Source: Varibaculum vaginae (GTDB lineage: Bacteria; Actinomycetota; Actinomycetes; Actinomycetales; Actinomycetaceae). Taken from it: DNA of 64,000 bases. The stretch spans positions 1,121,774 through 1,185,773 of the forward strand of contig NZ_UWNY01000001.1 in the NCBI RefSeq assembly GCF_900604285.1, written 5' to 3'. Below the pieces are notes generated by a model, which saw only the letters and a list, made by a program, of their open reading frames with translations, did no database searches and was not told the DNA's origin. Made by a program: the position numbers and the translations under genes. Positions 37,751 to 46,529 of this stretch are shown here, piece by piece. Positions within the stretch are counted from its first letter, which is position 1. The number at the start of each line of letters is the position of its first letter.

Positions 37751-38539
37751 ATGAGAAATTTCGATGAGGACGTAACGCTACTGCTGGAAATTAGCGACCA
37801 AGTAGACCGGTATACGTTAGCTCATTTTAACCAGCGTGATTATCAGGTGTACGAGAAAGCTGATCTGACCCCGGTATCTGATATTGATCGCGGTGCGGAG
37901 CAGATGATTCGCCAGGCTCTGGCCTCTGCTCGTCCCGATGATCTGATCTATGGGGAAGAATACGGGGGTAAGGGCAGTGAAGCTGGCTATGCGCGGTGGA
38001 TAATTGACCCTATTGACGGCACCAAAAATTTTGTGCGCGGGGTACCTGTCTGGGCAACCCTAATCGGTCTGGAAGTTGCCGGAGAAATGGTAGCTTCGGT
38101 AGTTAGCGCTCCGGCTTTAGCGCGCCGTTGGTGGGCGGGGCGCGGTCTGGGATCGTGGCGTGCTTTTAACGGTGGGAATCCACAAGCTAATCAAGTATCA
38201 AAAATATCGGAACTAAAAAATGCTTCTTTGAGCTATTCTTCCCTGTCAGGATGGGAAGAACGTGGCAAATTGCCGGCATTCTTGGAGTTGACGCGAAAAG
38301 TTTGGCGCACCCGCGCCTACGGGGATTTTTATTCCTATATGTTGGTGGCTGAGGGCGTGGTTGACGCCGCGGCGGAACCGGAACTTGAAATCTACGATAT
38401 GGCGGCACTGGTACCGATTGTAGAAGAAGCCGGCGGATATTTTACCTCCTTGCAGGGTGAAAGAGGATGTCAGGGAGGTAACGCACTAGCTACCAACTCT
38501 CACCTACATAGGCGAATTTTGGCTCTGTTGGGAAGCTAG
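37751..38539 (+). CDS. hisN: Inositol monophosphatase-family phosphatase, probable histidinol-phosphatase
   Basis: 262 residues from ATG 37751. The IMPase metal motifs are GEEYGG, DPIDGTKNFVRG (about residues 83-94) and EIYDMAALVPIVEEAGG. In actinobacteria the member encoded beside rsgA and aroA is the histidinol-phosphatase HisN, so that assignment rests on family plus context. The stop lies inside the 3' end of the convergent rsgA gene (36-base tail-to-tail overlap). Confidence 0.85.
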   Translation: MRNFDEDVTLLLEISDQVDRYTLAHFNQRDYQVYEKADLTPVSDIDRGAEQMIRQALASARPDDLIYGEEYGGKGSEAGYARWIIDPIDGTKNFVRGVPVWATLIGLEVAGEMVASVVSAPALARRWWAGRGLGSWRAFNGGNPQANQVSKISELKNASLSYSSLSGWEERGKLPAFLELTRKVWRTRAYGDFYSYMLVAEGVVDAAAEPELEIYDMAALVPIVEEAGGYFTSLQGERGCQGGNALATNSHLHRRILALLGS

Positions 38540-39505
38540 CAGACGGCGGAAAGATTCCACTCTCCGCAGTTGCGCAGGATTACTGTCCTCTAAGGCGCTC
38601 AGCTGACAACCTGGTGAAGACGCTAAGTGGCTACAGAGTTTCGGGCAGTCGGTGGTTACCTCCGCCAAATCTGGGAAAGCTGCCAGCAGATCATGTTCGC
38701 CAATGTGAGCTAGCCCGAAAGAACGAATCCCGGGAGTATCAATTAACCAGCCTTCCCGGAAGGGGAGCGCCATTACTGAGGTAGATGTGTGGCGACCACG
38801 TCCGGTTACTTGGTTAACTCTCCCAATGTTGCGCTCGGCCTGGGGAATAAGTTCATTCATTAGCGATGATTTTCCAACTCCCGAATGACCTACCAGTACG
38901 CTGACTTTTCCGGCTAACAGTCCGGCTACCTCAGCGATTCCTTCTCCGGTTTCGATGCTGGTTATTACGCTACGAACTTGCAGTGGTCTAAAAAGTTCCA
39001 ATAGCGGCTCGGGGGAAGTAAGATCGGATTTAGTAACCAGCAGCAAAGGCTCGATTCCGGCGCAATAAGCGGCTACCAAAAGGCGGTCAATCATTCCTGG
39101 ACGGGGCGCAGGGTCAGCGCAGGCGGTGCAAATTGCCATTTGGTCAGCGTTAGCCACCATCGGTTTTTCTTTTGCTCCCGGACTATCTTCCGCGGAACGA
39201 GTTAGTTCAGTTTTGCGTGGTAGAACCTCCACAATTCGCGCCAGGGATCCGCTGTTGCCACTTAAATCTCCGGTAACGCGCACCTGGTCACCAACAATAA
39301 TTCCGCGCCGCCCTAGTGCCCGGGCTTTTACCCCTACTAATTTAGTTTTCCCCATTTGTACGTGGATGCGACCACGATCTATTGCAAACACGAAACCGGT
39401 GGGACTAGCAGAGTAATCTACCTGCTTTTTTGAGCGACGAGGTTTGGAACGAGCGGGACGAACTCTTACCCGAGGATCGTCAGTTCCGATATCACGCCGT
39501 GCCAT
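38504..39505 (-). CDS. rsgA: Ribosome biogenesis GTPase RsgA
   Basis: 333 residues from ATG 39505, giving the N-terminus MARRDIGTDD typical of actinobacterial RsgA; a longer frame reaches further into aroA. This circularly permuted GTPase shows G4 VTKSD before G1 GHSGVGKSS and G3 DTPGIRSFGL. An OB-fold precedes them and a C-terminal zinc finger (CPKLCSHLASSPGC) follows. It assists 30S maturation. It overlaps aroA by 14 bases at its start and hisN by 36 bases at its end. Confidence 0.93.
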   Translation of the reverse strand: MARRDIGTDDPRVRVRPARSKPRRSKKQVDYSASPTGFVFAIDRGRIHVQMGKTKLVGVKARALGRRGIIVGDQVRVTGDLSGNSGSLARIVEVLPRKTELTRSAEDSPGAKEKPMVANADQMAICTACADPAPRPGMIDRLLVAAYCAGIEPLLLVTKSDLTSPEPLLELFRPLQVRSVITSIETGEGIAEVAGLLAGKVSVLVGHSGVGKSSLMNELIPQAERNIGRVNQVTGRGRHTSTSVMALPFREGWLIDTPGIRSFGLAHIGEHDLLAAFPDLAEVTTDCPKLCSHLASSPGCQLSALEDSNPAQLRRVESFRRLLASQQSQNSPM

Positions 39506-40820
39506 TTGCACCGGCCAACATGGTTTCCCAAGTTGCAGTAAAGCTTGGGAAGGTTTTACTGACGCACTCGATATCTGCAATCTGTACCCCGGGAACCCGT
39601 AATCCGATTAGGGCAGCGAACATCGCCATCCGGTGGTCACCATAGGTTTCCACTAAATCACCGTGCAAAGGTGACGGAAATATTTCCAGGTAATTTTCCC
39701 GAGCATGTGCCTTTCCACCCAAGCGGTTAATCTCGGTTTCGAGGGCGTTTAAGCGATCCGTTTCGTGTCCGCGTAAATGCCCGATACCTGTCAGTTTTGA
39801 AGGGTCGACCGCCAAGGCACATAGCGCCGCCAAGGTGGGGGTAAGTTCGCCGAGTGCCTCCAAATCACTGCGGATCCCCCCGATGATTCCGTTTCCTTGA
39901 CAAACCAAGCCCCCGTTCCGGGTGCGATAGATACGCGCCCCCATGGGGGTAAGGAGTTGTCGCCAAGCATCCCCAGCCTGGAAAGTTTTCGCTGGCCAAT
40001 CGGGGATATTGACTTGCCCGCCGCAAATCATGGCCGCGGCCAGGAAAGGCCCAGCATTAGTTAAATCTGGTTCGATGCTGCGTTTACCCCCACGCAATGA
40101 CGCGGGTTTACAACGCCAAAGATGATGAAGCTGGCGCGTATTCCAATCGCCGGATTCTCCACCGATGTTTTCAACTGCCCCACCGCAGGCGTTGACCTCT
40201 GCGACAGTCATTTCTACGTGACGAATAGAAGGCAAAGTCGAATTTACTTCTATTTGCAGTTCAAAGGGGAGTGCGGGAGAGATCAATAGCAGTGCTGATA
40301 CGAATTGGGAAGAGGAAGCAGCGTCAAGATTTACTTTTTGCAGCTGGTCGCTGGGAGTTAGTTTCCCCTCGATAGTGAATGGCAGGTGACCAGGGGAGGG
40401 CATATCAGTAATTTTGGCACCCAACTGGGTGAGCGCGTCTAAGAGACCTTGCATGGGACGATCACCCGCAGCTGCGTCTCCTTGGAAATGTATGGGGTGT
40501 CCGCTAAGCAGAGCTACCGGTGCCAAAAAACGCATCACCGTTCCTGCCAAACCACACTCGATAACCCCGGTTTGGGGATTTAGACTGTCCGGTGGGGTGA
40601 TTAGGATTCCCCCGGATTGTTCTTGAACCCGGGCTCCAAATTCTTTGATACCGGCAAGCATCAAATCTGTATCTCGGCACTGCAGCGGATTAGTTATGAA
40701 AGTGGGCTCCTTGGCTAACAAGGATAAAACCAAGGCGCGGGCAGTTAAGGATTTAGAGGGGGGGAGGGAAATTTCCGCATTTATAGGTTTGTGTCCGACG
40801 GGAGCATTCCAAATAGTCAC
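39492..40820 (-). CDS. aroA: 3-phosphoshikimate 1-carboxyvinyltransferase (EPSP synthase)
   Basis: 442 residues. The N-terminal LPPSKSLTARAL is the substrate-binding Lys-Ser segment. CGLAGTVMRFLAPVALLSG, GDAAAGDRPMQGLL and the C-terminal DHRMAMFAAL are the family markers. It transfers enolpyruvate from PEP to shikimate-3-phosphate. The TGA stop overlaps the start of rsgA, and the DoxX-like gene ends three bases upstream of the aroA start, so the three form one minus-strand operon. Confidence 0.95.
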   Translation of the reverse strand: MTIWNAPVGHKPINAEISLPPSKSLTARALVLSLLAKEPTFITNPLQCRDTDLMLAGIKEFGARVQEQSGGILITPPDSLNPQTGVIECGLAGTVMRFLAPVALLSGHPIHFQGDAAAGDRPMQGLLDALTQLGAKITDMPSPGHLPFTIEGKLTPSDQLQKVNLDAASSSQFVSALLLISPALPFELQIEVNSTLPSIRHVEMTVAEVNACGGAVENIGGESGDWNTRQLHHLWRCKPASLRGGKRSIEPDLTNAGPFLAAAMICGGQVNIPDWPAKTFQAGDAWRQLLTPMGARIYRTRNGGLVCQGNGIIGGIRSDLEALGELTPTLAALCALAVDPSKLTGIGHLRGHETDRLNALETEINRLGGKAHARENYLEIFPSPLHGDLVETYGDHRMAMFAALIGLRVPGVQIADIECVSKTFPSFTATWETMLAGANGTA

Positions 40821-40823
40821 AAG

Positions 40824-41228
40824 TTACTCCTGCTTGCGGGGAAAAATCTCGGAAATTAGACCGGCATGGAGGGCTAGCCCTTGCGCGATTCTAAAAGTAT
40901 CAATTTTATCTCGCTGCCAACCATTGACAATCGTGGCTGCACCATTGGCCAAAATGAGAGCACAGGTAGCTAGAGGAGAGCGACGAGTGGTCGCCATTCT
41001 TAGAGCTAGCAGGGTTACAGTCACCCCGCACACCTTCGCCATGGTTTTCACATCGCTCATCGTTAAGGGAGGAAAACCGTTTTTCTCTATAACTTCCAGG
41101 TGATATTGGGCAAGTTGTGCGTGTTTATCGCTGTTACGCACCGCATCGATTCCTTCGATAAATAAAGGCGCAGCAACCAGTGCGCGCGAAAACGAATACC
41201 CATTAGCCATATTTCTATTCTTACCCAT
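40824..41228 (-). CDS. DoxX-like small membrane protein
   Basis: 134 residues. Hydrophobic helices with LVAAPLFIEGIDAVRN near the start, then a polar stretch and two further helices (VCGVTVTLLALRMA and ATCALILANGAATIV), fit the DoxX/SURF4 family seen next to aroA in other actinobacteria. Its function is unknown. The start could be 41228 or the ATG at 41210. It is divergent from sigR, with 77 bases between them. Confidence 0.75.
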   Translation of the reverse strand: MGKNRNMANGYSFSRALVAAPLFIEGIDAVRNSDKHAQLAQYHLEVIEKNGFPPLTMSDVKTMAKVCGVTVTLLALRMATTRRSPLATCALILANGAATIVNGWQRDKIDTFRIAQGLALHAGLISEIFPRKQE

Positions 41229-41305
41229 TGTCGGGGTTTATTGCTAGCTTGCAAGATTTTCTTGATCAAAGTAGCAGGGTGGGAACTGGAGTAGAATAGA
41301 AAGCA

Positions 41306-42007
41306 ATGAACACCGATACCTTAGCTGTGGAACTGGCAGATGTTCCCGCGCCTGCTGGAAAAGGAGGTTTTTCCCGGGATGTGGTGGCGGGTAAGAAAAA
41401 TGTTCCAGGTGCTGTTGCAGAAGGGCAGGCAGAAAAAGAAGAAAAATCTCTTTTGGCGGAACGTTTTACCGCCGAGGCTTTGCCGCTACTAGATCAGCTC
41501 TATGCGGGGGCGCTGCGCCTTACTCGTAAACCGGCTGATGCCGAAGATTTAGTGCAAGAAACCTATATGCAGGCTTTCCGTAAGTTTAACCAGTATCGTC
41601 CGGGCACAAACCTCAAAGCCTGGATGTACCGGATTATGACGAATACTTTACTTAACCAGTACCGTTCTAAAAGTCGTAGACCTCAAGAGGACGGAACTGG
41701 AGAAATCTCTGATCAAGCTCAGGTTGCGCAGTCTTTGCATCATCAGGTAGGAATGCCCTCAGCGGAAACCATAGCCCTCGAGCTGGTGCCGAATGAAACT
41801 ATCCAGGCGGCCTTTGATCAGCTTTCAGATGAAAACCGTACTGTGGTGTATTTAGCGGATGTAGAGCAGTTCAGCTACAAGGAAATATCGCAGATTCTGG
41901 AGATTCCCCTGGGTACAGTAATGTCTAGGCTTCATCGCGGACGTAGCCAATTACGAGAAGAACTAGCTGAATATGCTAGCGAATATGGAATCGGGGTGAA
42001 ACGATGA
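41306..42007 (+). CDS. sigR: ECF sigma factor of the SigR/SigH group
   Basis: 233 residues. Region 2 is [57 protein letters not shown], and region 4 is [35 protein letters not shown]. Both match the thiol-oxidative-stress sigma factors SigR (Streptomyces) and SigH (mycobacteria). An N-terminal extension of about 45 residues is present. The stop overlaps the start of the zinc anti-sigma gene (ATGA), so stoichiometric expression is likely. I could not find a clear GGGAAT-N18-GTT autoregulatory promoter upstream. Confidence 0.92.
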   Translation: MNTDTLAVELADVPAPAGKGGFSRDVVAGKKNVPGAVAEGQAEKEEKSLLAERFTAEALPLLDQLYAGALRLTRKPADAEDLVQETYMQAFRKFNQYRPGTNLKAWMYRIMTNTLLNQYRSKSRRPQEDGTGEISDQAQVAQSLHHQVGMPSAETIALELVPNETIQAAFDQLSDENRTVVYLADVEQFSYKEISQILEIPLGTVMSRLHRGRSQLREELAEYASEYGIGVKR

Positions 42008-42288
42008 GCGAGCGATTATGTCAGCGCGACCCTTTCCGGCGTGCCGCGGAAGAATCCCGCGAATTGAGCGAAGAAGAGGCTTGTCACATCGCTCATTGTC
42101 CCTGTTGTCAAAAACTATTAGAGGGGGAGGCTATCGCTATCTCCTCATCTTTGCGGCGTTGTCTTTGTCACGATACTGCAGCTCCGGCAACTTTGCGCAC
42201 ACGGATTGTGCAGAGCCTAGAGGTTTATATGCAAACAGATGGAATGCAGGTGTCTTATAGGCAAGAACGTTTTAGCGAAGACCTATAA
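42004..42288 (+). CDS. rsrA: Zinc-binding anti-sigma factor of the RsrA/RshA type
   Basis: 94 residues. The zinc-binding anti-sigma (ZAS) motif His-x3-Cys-x2-Cys is present (HIAHCPCC), with another cysteine near the N-terminus (LCQRD). Under disulfide stress such proteins lose zinc and release SigR/SigH. It overlaps the sigma gene by four bases. Other cysteines in CCQ and RRCLC are notable but not diagnostic. Confidence 0.9.
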   Translation: MSERLCQRDPFRRAAEESRELSEEEACHIAHCPCCQKLLEGEAIAISSSLRRCLCHDTAAPATLRTRIVQSLEVYMQTDGMQVSYRQERFSEDL

Positions 42289-42422
42289 ACGTTGCATTAA
42301 CTGTCTTACCGAGGGGAGGGGAAGGCATCTTGCTAAGTCTTGGTTTTCGGCGTCAGTTTCCAAAAACATGGGGTGGTGTGTAAAACTAGGGACGTTGATT
42401 TTTATTTGGGAAGGTGCAAAAG

Positions 42423-42497
42423 ATGTCTAAACGTGGACGTAAACGTAAAACTCGCCGTACCAGTGCCGCCAATCACGGCAAACGGCCTAACTGCTAA
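42423..42497 (+). CDS. Ribosomal protein bL37 (24 residues)
   Basis: A 24-residue, very basic peptide starts MSKRGRKRKTRR and ends NHGKRPNC, with GGGAAGG nine bases before its ATG. The pattern matches the actinobacterial 50S protein bL37, which is often encoded downstream of sigR/rsrA or sigH/rshA and is easily missed by gene callers. It is followed by a strong hairpin terminator. Confidence 0.88.
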   Translation: MSKRGRKRKTRRTSAANHGKRPNC

Positions 42498-42532
42498 GAA
42501 AAGTATTTAGCTACCGCTTAATAGTAGCGGTT

Positions 42533-42583
42533 AAAACTTTGGGGGATTGGAAGACTATCGGTCTTCCAATCCCCCAAAGTTTT
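42533..42583. terminator. Perfect 23-bp hairpin, bidirectional terminator
   Basis: Arms 42533-42555 and 42561-42583 are perfect complements with a 5-base loop; each side begins or ends in AAAA/TTTT. It separates bL37 (plus strand) from the end of kgd (minus strand) and can serve both. Confidence 0.9.
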
Positions 42584-42593
42584 CAGTACCCGA

Positions 42594-45500
42594 CTAAGAG
42601 AAAGCCTTCTCCATTAACTCGGCGTTCTCAGCTTTGTGTAACTTGGCATTGCCGGCTGCGGGGGAGGCAGCTTCAGCACGCGATACTACCTGCAGATTAC
42701 GGGCGATTGCTTTCGGAAGATGCATAGCCATGAACGGCCAGGCGCCCTGATTTTCTGGCTCATCTTGCACCCAGGTCAACGGCAAATCGCCCCAGGATTC
42801 CAAAACCTGCTGTAGTTCAGTTACCGGCAACGGATACAGCTGTTCTAGGCGGATAATTGCGGTATTGAAACTTTCCCGTTTTACCCGCTCTTTAACCAGG
42901 TCATAATAGATGCGCCCGGTGCATAGCAGCACCCTTGACGGTTGGGTAACTCGTTCGTCAACCTCGCCAATAACCGGAAGGAAATGACCGGAGATGAACT
43001 CCTCGACTGGAGAGGCAGCGGCCGCCAGGCGCAGCAATTGTTTCGGTTCGAAGGCGATTAAGGGTTTACGTGGTCGCTGATAGGCCTGTGTGCGTAGCAT
43101 GTGGAAGTTATTGGCTGGATTAGAGGGCTGACACACCCACATATTTTCTTGGGCACACAGTTGCAAGTAACGTTCAATCCGAGCCGAGGAATGGTCGGGG
43201 CCTTGCCCCTCGTACCCGTGTGGCAGCAGCATTACCACGCCGGAGCGTTCATTCCACTTTTGGAAAGATGAAGAAACGAACTCATCGATAACTGTCTGCG
43301 CGCAGTTGGCAAAATCCCCAAACTGCGCCTCCCAAAGCACCAAGGTTTCCGGAGACTCTACCGAATAGCCATACTCGAAAGCCAGGGGAGCATACTCGGA
43401 AAGCGGAGAATTATTGACCCAAAAAGTTGCCTGATCTTCAGTGAGAAAATTTAGTGGTGTCCATTCGCGACCATTGCGGTAATCATGAATCACTGCATGA
43501 CGGTGTGAGAAGGTGCCTCGCCGGGAATCTTGCCCTCCCAGGCGCACATTTGTCCCCTCCATTAGCAAAGACCCGTAGGCTAGCATCTCACCCATACCCC
43601 AGTCGATTTTGCCTTCCCGGGACATGATTTCCCGTTTTTGCAGCACCTTCATGATTTTAGGGTGGGGAGTAAAACTTGCCGGTACCCGCACCTGGGATTG
43701 GCCAATGCGTTCAACCTCTTCACGGGTAATGGCCGAGTTCCAACCAATCATCATGCCTTGGCCGGGTTGCTGTGAGGAAGGCATTACCCAGCGAGTATCG
43801 CCGCCCGGGTTAGTGGTGTCGTCGTGCTCTGCCGCGTCAAACTCTTTCTTTTCCCTGGTTTCCTGGAAAATCTTATTCAAATCGTCATGATATTCCTGCA
43901 GTGCCTCCTGGGCTTTTTCCTCACTCAAGTCCCCGCGTCCAATCAAATTGCGGGTATAGACCTCGCGGGTAGTTGGTAGCCGATCGATTAAGGAATAAAG
44001 TACCGGCTGAGTCATCGAAGGATCGTCGCCCTCGTTGTGTCCGCGCCGGCGGTAACAGACCATGTCGATGATTACATCTTTATGGAACTCTTGCCTAAAT
44101 TCGAAGGCCAGCTTGGCCACTTTCACTACGTCCTGAGGGAAATCCCCGTTAACGTGGAAAATTGGAACCTGCAGTCCCTTAGCCAAATCAGTACAGTAGC
44201 GGGTGGATCGTCCAGAAGTGGGGCCGGTAGTAAACCCAATCTGGTTATTGACGATAATATGAATGGTTCCGCCGGTGCGATAGCCGCGCAGTTGGGACAT
44301 ATTCAGAGTCTCTTGTACTACGCCCTCGCCGATAAAGGCAGCATCACCGTGGATTAGAATTGGCATTACCAGGCTTTCCGCCTCTTTGCCTCCTCCCAAG
44401 CGGTCCTGTTTGGCACGTGTGATTCCTTCACTTACCCCATTAGCGGCCTCCAGATGAGAGGGGTTAGCGGTGAGTGACACTAACACGCCTTCTCCCTCTG
44501 CAGCGGAATAAATCCCCTCAGTGCCCAGGTGATATTTCACGTCCCCAGAACCCTGGGTAGAATTAGGATCCAGGTACCCCTCAAATTCGGAGAAAATCTG
44601 ACCATAGGATTTGCCTGCCACATTAGAGAGTACGTTTAAGCGTCCGCGATGAGCCATTCCGATAGTGATATCTTTCAGACCTGCACGGGACGCGTTAAAA
44701 AGCATGTTGTCTAGCAGTGGAATCAGGGATTCTGCGCCCTCTAGAGAGAAACGTTTTTGCCCCACATACTTGGTTTGTAGAAAAGTCTCAAAGGCTTCGG
44801 CATGGTTCAGCATGCTGAGCACGTGCATTTGTTCTTCTCTCGAGAGTTTCTTCGTAGGTTTCTCGATACGGTTTTGAACCCAACGCCGTTGGACAGGATC
44901 TTGAATATGCATGTATTCAATCCCGATTGCCTGAGTGTAGGTAGCGCGTAATTGTGCTAGTAGGTCGCGCAAGTTCATAGTGTCACGGCCGGCAAAACCT
45001 CCCGTGGGAAAGATTCTGTCCAAATCCCACACGCTCAGCCCATAGGAACCGATAGATAAATCGGGGTGGCGACGGAGAATCTGCTGTAGGGGATCGGTAT
45101 TGGCGGCCAAATGCCCGCGGGAACGATAGGCGTGAATTAGTTCCGCTATCCGGGCGGGCTTCCCTTTCTCAGTTACCGCGTCATAGCTGAAGTCTCGTTC
45201 CCACTGATAGGGTTCGTGGGCGACCCCTAAAGTGGAAAATACTCGTTCAAAGAAACCGTCGTGCCCAGTTAGTTTTTGCTCAACAATTCGCAAAAATTCC
45301 CCGGAGCCTGCACCTTGAATTACCCGGTGGTCATAGGTGGAAGTCATAGTCATAATTTGACCGACACCCGCATTAGCAAGTTGCGAGGGGGAAGCTCCAG
45401 CCCATTCTGCGGGGAAGGAGGTAGCGCCCACTCCAATAATCGCGCCTTGACCAGCCATTAATCTGGGGACCGAATGTTTAGTTCCCAAAGTACCAGGATT

Positions 45501-46319
45501 GGTTAAAGTAACGGTTCCCCCCGCAAAATCAGCAGGTTTTAGGGCGCCCGCGCGTGCTCGCTTAACTAGATCTTCGTAGGCGGAAATGAACTGCTTAAAG
45601 TTCAAAGTGTCAGCATCGTGAACCACCGGTACCATCAAAGAGCGGGAGCCGTCCTCCTTGGGAAGGTCAATGGCTAGCCCAAACCCCACGTGAGCGAATT
45701 TACGGATACAATCGTGTCCCTCCTCGTCCTGTTCAAACCGAACGTTCATGGAGGGCATTTCCACCAGTGCCTCTACAATCGCGTAACCAATTAGATGGGT
45801 GAAAGACACTTTACCGCCCGTGGTGGCTGCCAAATGAGAGTTAATTACTTTGCGATTTTCGATTAGCAACTTGGCTGGAATCTCGCGGGCAGAGGTGGCA
45901 GTAGGAATCCGGAGAGATGCATCCATGTTTTTGACCACTGCTTTAGCCACTCCGCGTAGCCGTTCAATTTGGTCTTCCTCCGCTCCGGAACCTCCCGGTC
46001 CTAAGTCAAGAGCGGTTTGCCGGGCAACGTAGGGGGAAGTAGGTTCCGAAGCTGCGACTGGGGGAGCTGGAGGTAAATCGGAGCGGGTAACATCGCGGCC
46101 ATTGACTGTAGATCCGCTAGTAGTGACGCGGTTAGGTTCAAGTTGTTCGGATTCTGGCTGCTTTATTTGTGCATTCCGAGCCTCTAGGGCGGCGAAATAT
46201 TCTCGCCAGTCCTCGGGAACCGTTAGGGGGTTTGCACAGTATTTGTCATAGAGTTCATCTATGATTTCTTGGTTGATTGGGCTTACAGATTGATCTATTT
46301 GATCTTCCGAATTGGGCAT
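42594..46319 (-). CDS. kgd: Multifunctional 2-oxoglutarate decarboxylase/dehydrogenase (Kgd)
   Basis: 1241 residues from ATG 46319 (AAAAGGAATCGCC upstream). An N-terminal peripheral segment (DELYDKYCANPLTVPEDWREYF) is followed by an E2o-like acyltransferase domain with TYDHRVIQGAGSGEFL (about 330) and then the ThDP-dependent E1o domain: GMAHRGRLNVLSN (about 555) and HGDAAFIGEGVVQETLN. The E1-E2 fusion without a lipoyl domain is the actinobacterial type. It acts in the TCA cycle, and in mycobacteria it is inhibited by the FHA protein GarA. It is intact and of normal length. Confidence 0.95.
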   Translation of the reverse strand: MPNSEDQIDQSVSPINQEIIDELYDKYCANPLTVPEDWREYFAALEARNAQIKQPESEQLEPNRVTTSGSTVNGRDVTRSDLPPAPPVAASEPTSPYVARQTALDLGPGGSGAEEDQIERLRGVAKAVVKNMDASLRIPTATSAREIPAKLLIENRKVINSHLAATTGGKVSFTHLIGYAIVEALVEMPSMNVRFEQDEEGHDCIRKFAHVGFGLAIDLPKEDGSRSLMVPVVHDADTLNFKQFISAYEDLVKRARAGALKPADFAGGTVTLTNPGTLGTKHSVPRLMAGQGAIIGVGATSFPAEWAGASPSQLANAGVGQIMTMTSTYDHRVIQGAGSGEFLRIVEQKLTGHDGFFERVFSTLGVAHEPYQWERDFSYDAVTEKGKPARIAELIHAYRSRGHLAANTDPLQQILRRHPDLSIGSYGLSVWDLDRIFPTGGFAGRDTMNLRDLLAQLRATYTQAIGIEYMHIQDPVQRRWVQNRIEKPTKKLSREEQMHVLSMLNHAEAFETFLQTKYVGQKRFSLEGAESLIPLLDNMLFNASRAGLKDITIGMAHRGRLNVLSNVAGKSYGQIFSEFEGYLDPNSTQGSGDVKYHLGTEGIYSAAEGEGVLVSLTANPSHLEAANGVSEGITRAKQDRLGGGKEAESLVMPILIHGDAAFIGEGVVQETLNMSQLRGYRTGGTIHIIVNNQIGFTTGPTSGRSTRYCTDLAKGLQVPIFHVNGDFPQDVVKVAKLAFEFRQEFHKDVIIDMVCYRRRGHNEGDDPSMTQPVLYSLIDRLPTTREVYTRNLIGRGDLSEEKAQEALQEYHDDLNKIFQETREKKEFDAAEHDDTTNPGGDTRWVMPSSQQPGQGMMIGWNSAITREEVERIGQSQVRVPASFTPHPKIMKVLQKREIMSREGKIDWGMGEMLAYGSLLMEGTNVRLGGQDSRRGTFSHRHAVIHDYRNGREWTPLNFLTEDQATFWVNNSPLSEYAPLAFEYGYSVESPETLVLWEAQFGDFANCAQTVIDEFVSSSFQKWNERSGVVMLLPHGYEGQGPDHSSARIERYLQLCAQENMWVCQPSNPANNFHMLRTQAYQRPRKPLIAFEPKQLLRLAAAASPVEEFISGHFLPVIGEVDERVTQPSRVLLCTGRIYYDLVKERVKRESFNTAIIRLEQLYPLPVTELQQVLESWGDLPLTWVQDEPENQGAWPFMAMHLPKAIARNLQVVSRAEAASPAAGNAKLHKAENAELMEKAFS

Positions 46320-46529
46320 GGCGATTCCTTTTCTGGGTGGCGGCAGAGTGTCCACTAAGATATTAAGCCCAATTAGTTCTAAAGTCCTAGCGTATCTCTT
46401 GGCGGCAAGAGAGTTTATTTTAGCTTTACTATGATTGTTGTATAGCTATTAAAATAGTTTAGGAATTGCCTAAGTGAAGAGGTGTTTGTTGTGCGCCCTA
46501 GCCCCCAATATCGGGTAATGGTGGTGTAG

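Noticed and set aside
41229-41305. SigR autoregulatory promoter before sigR
   Set aside because: GGGAAC is present near 41281, but no GTT at 18-19 bases follows it, so the consensus is not met.
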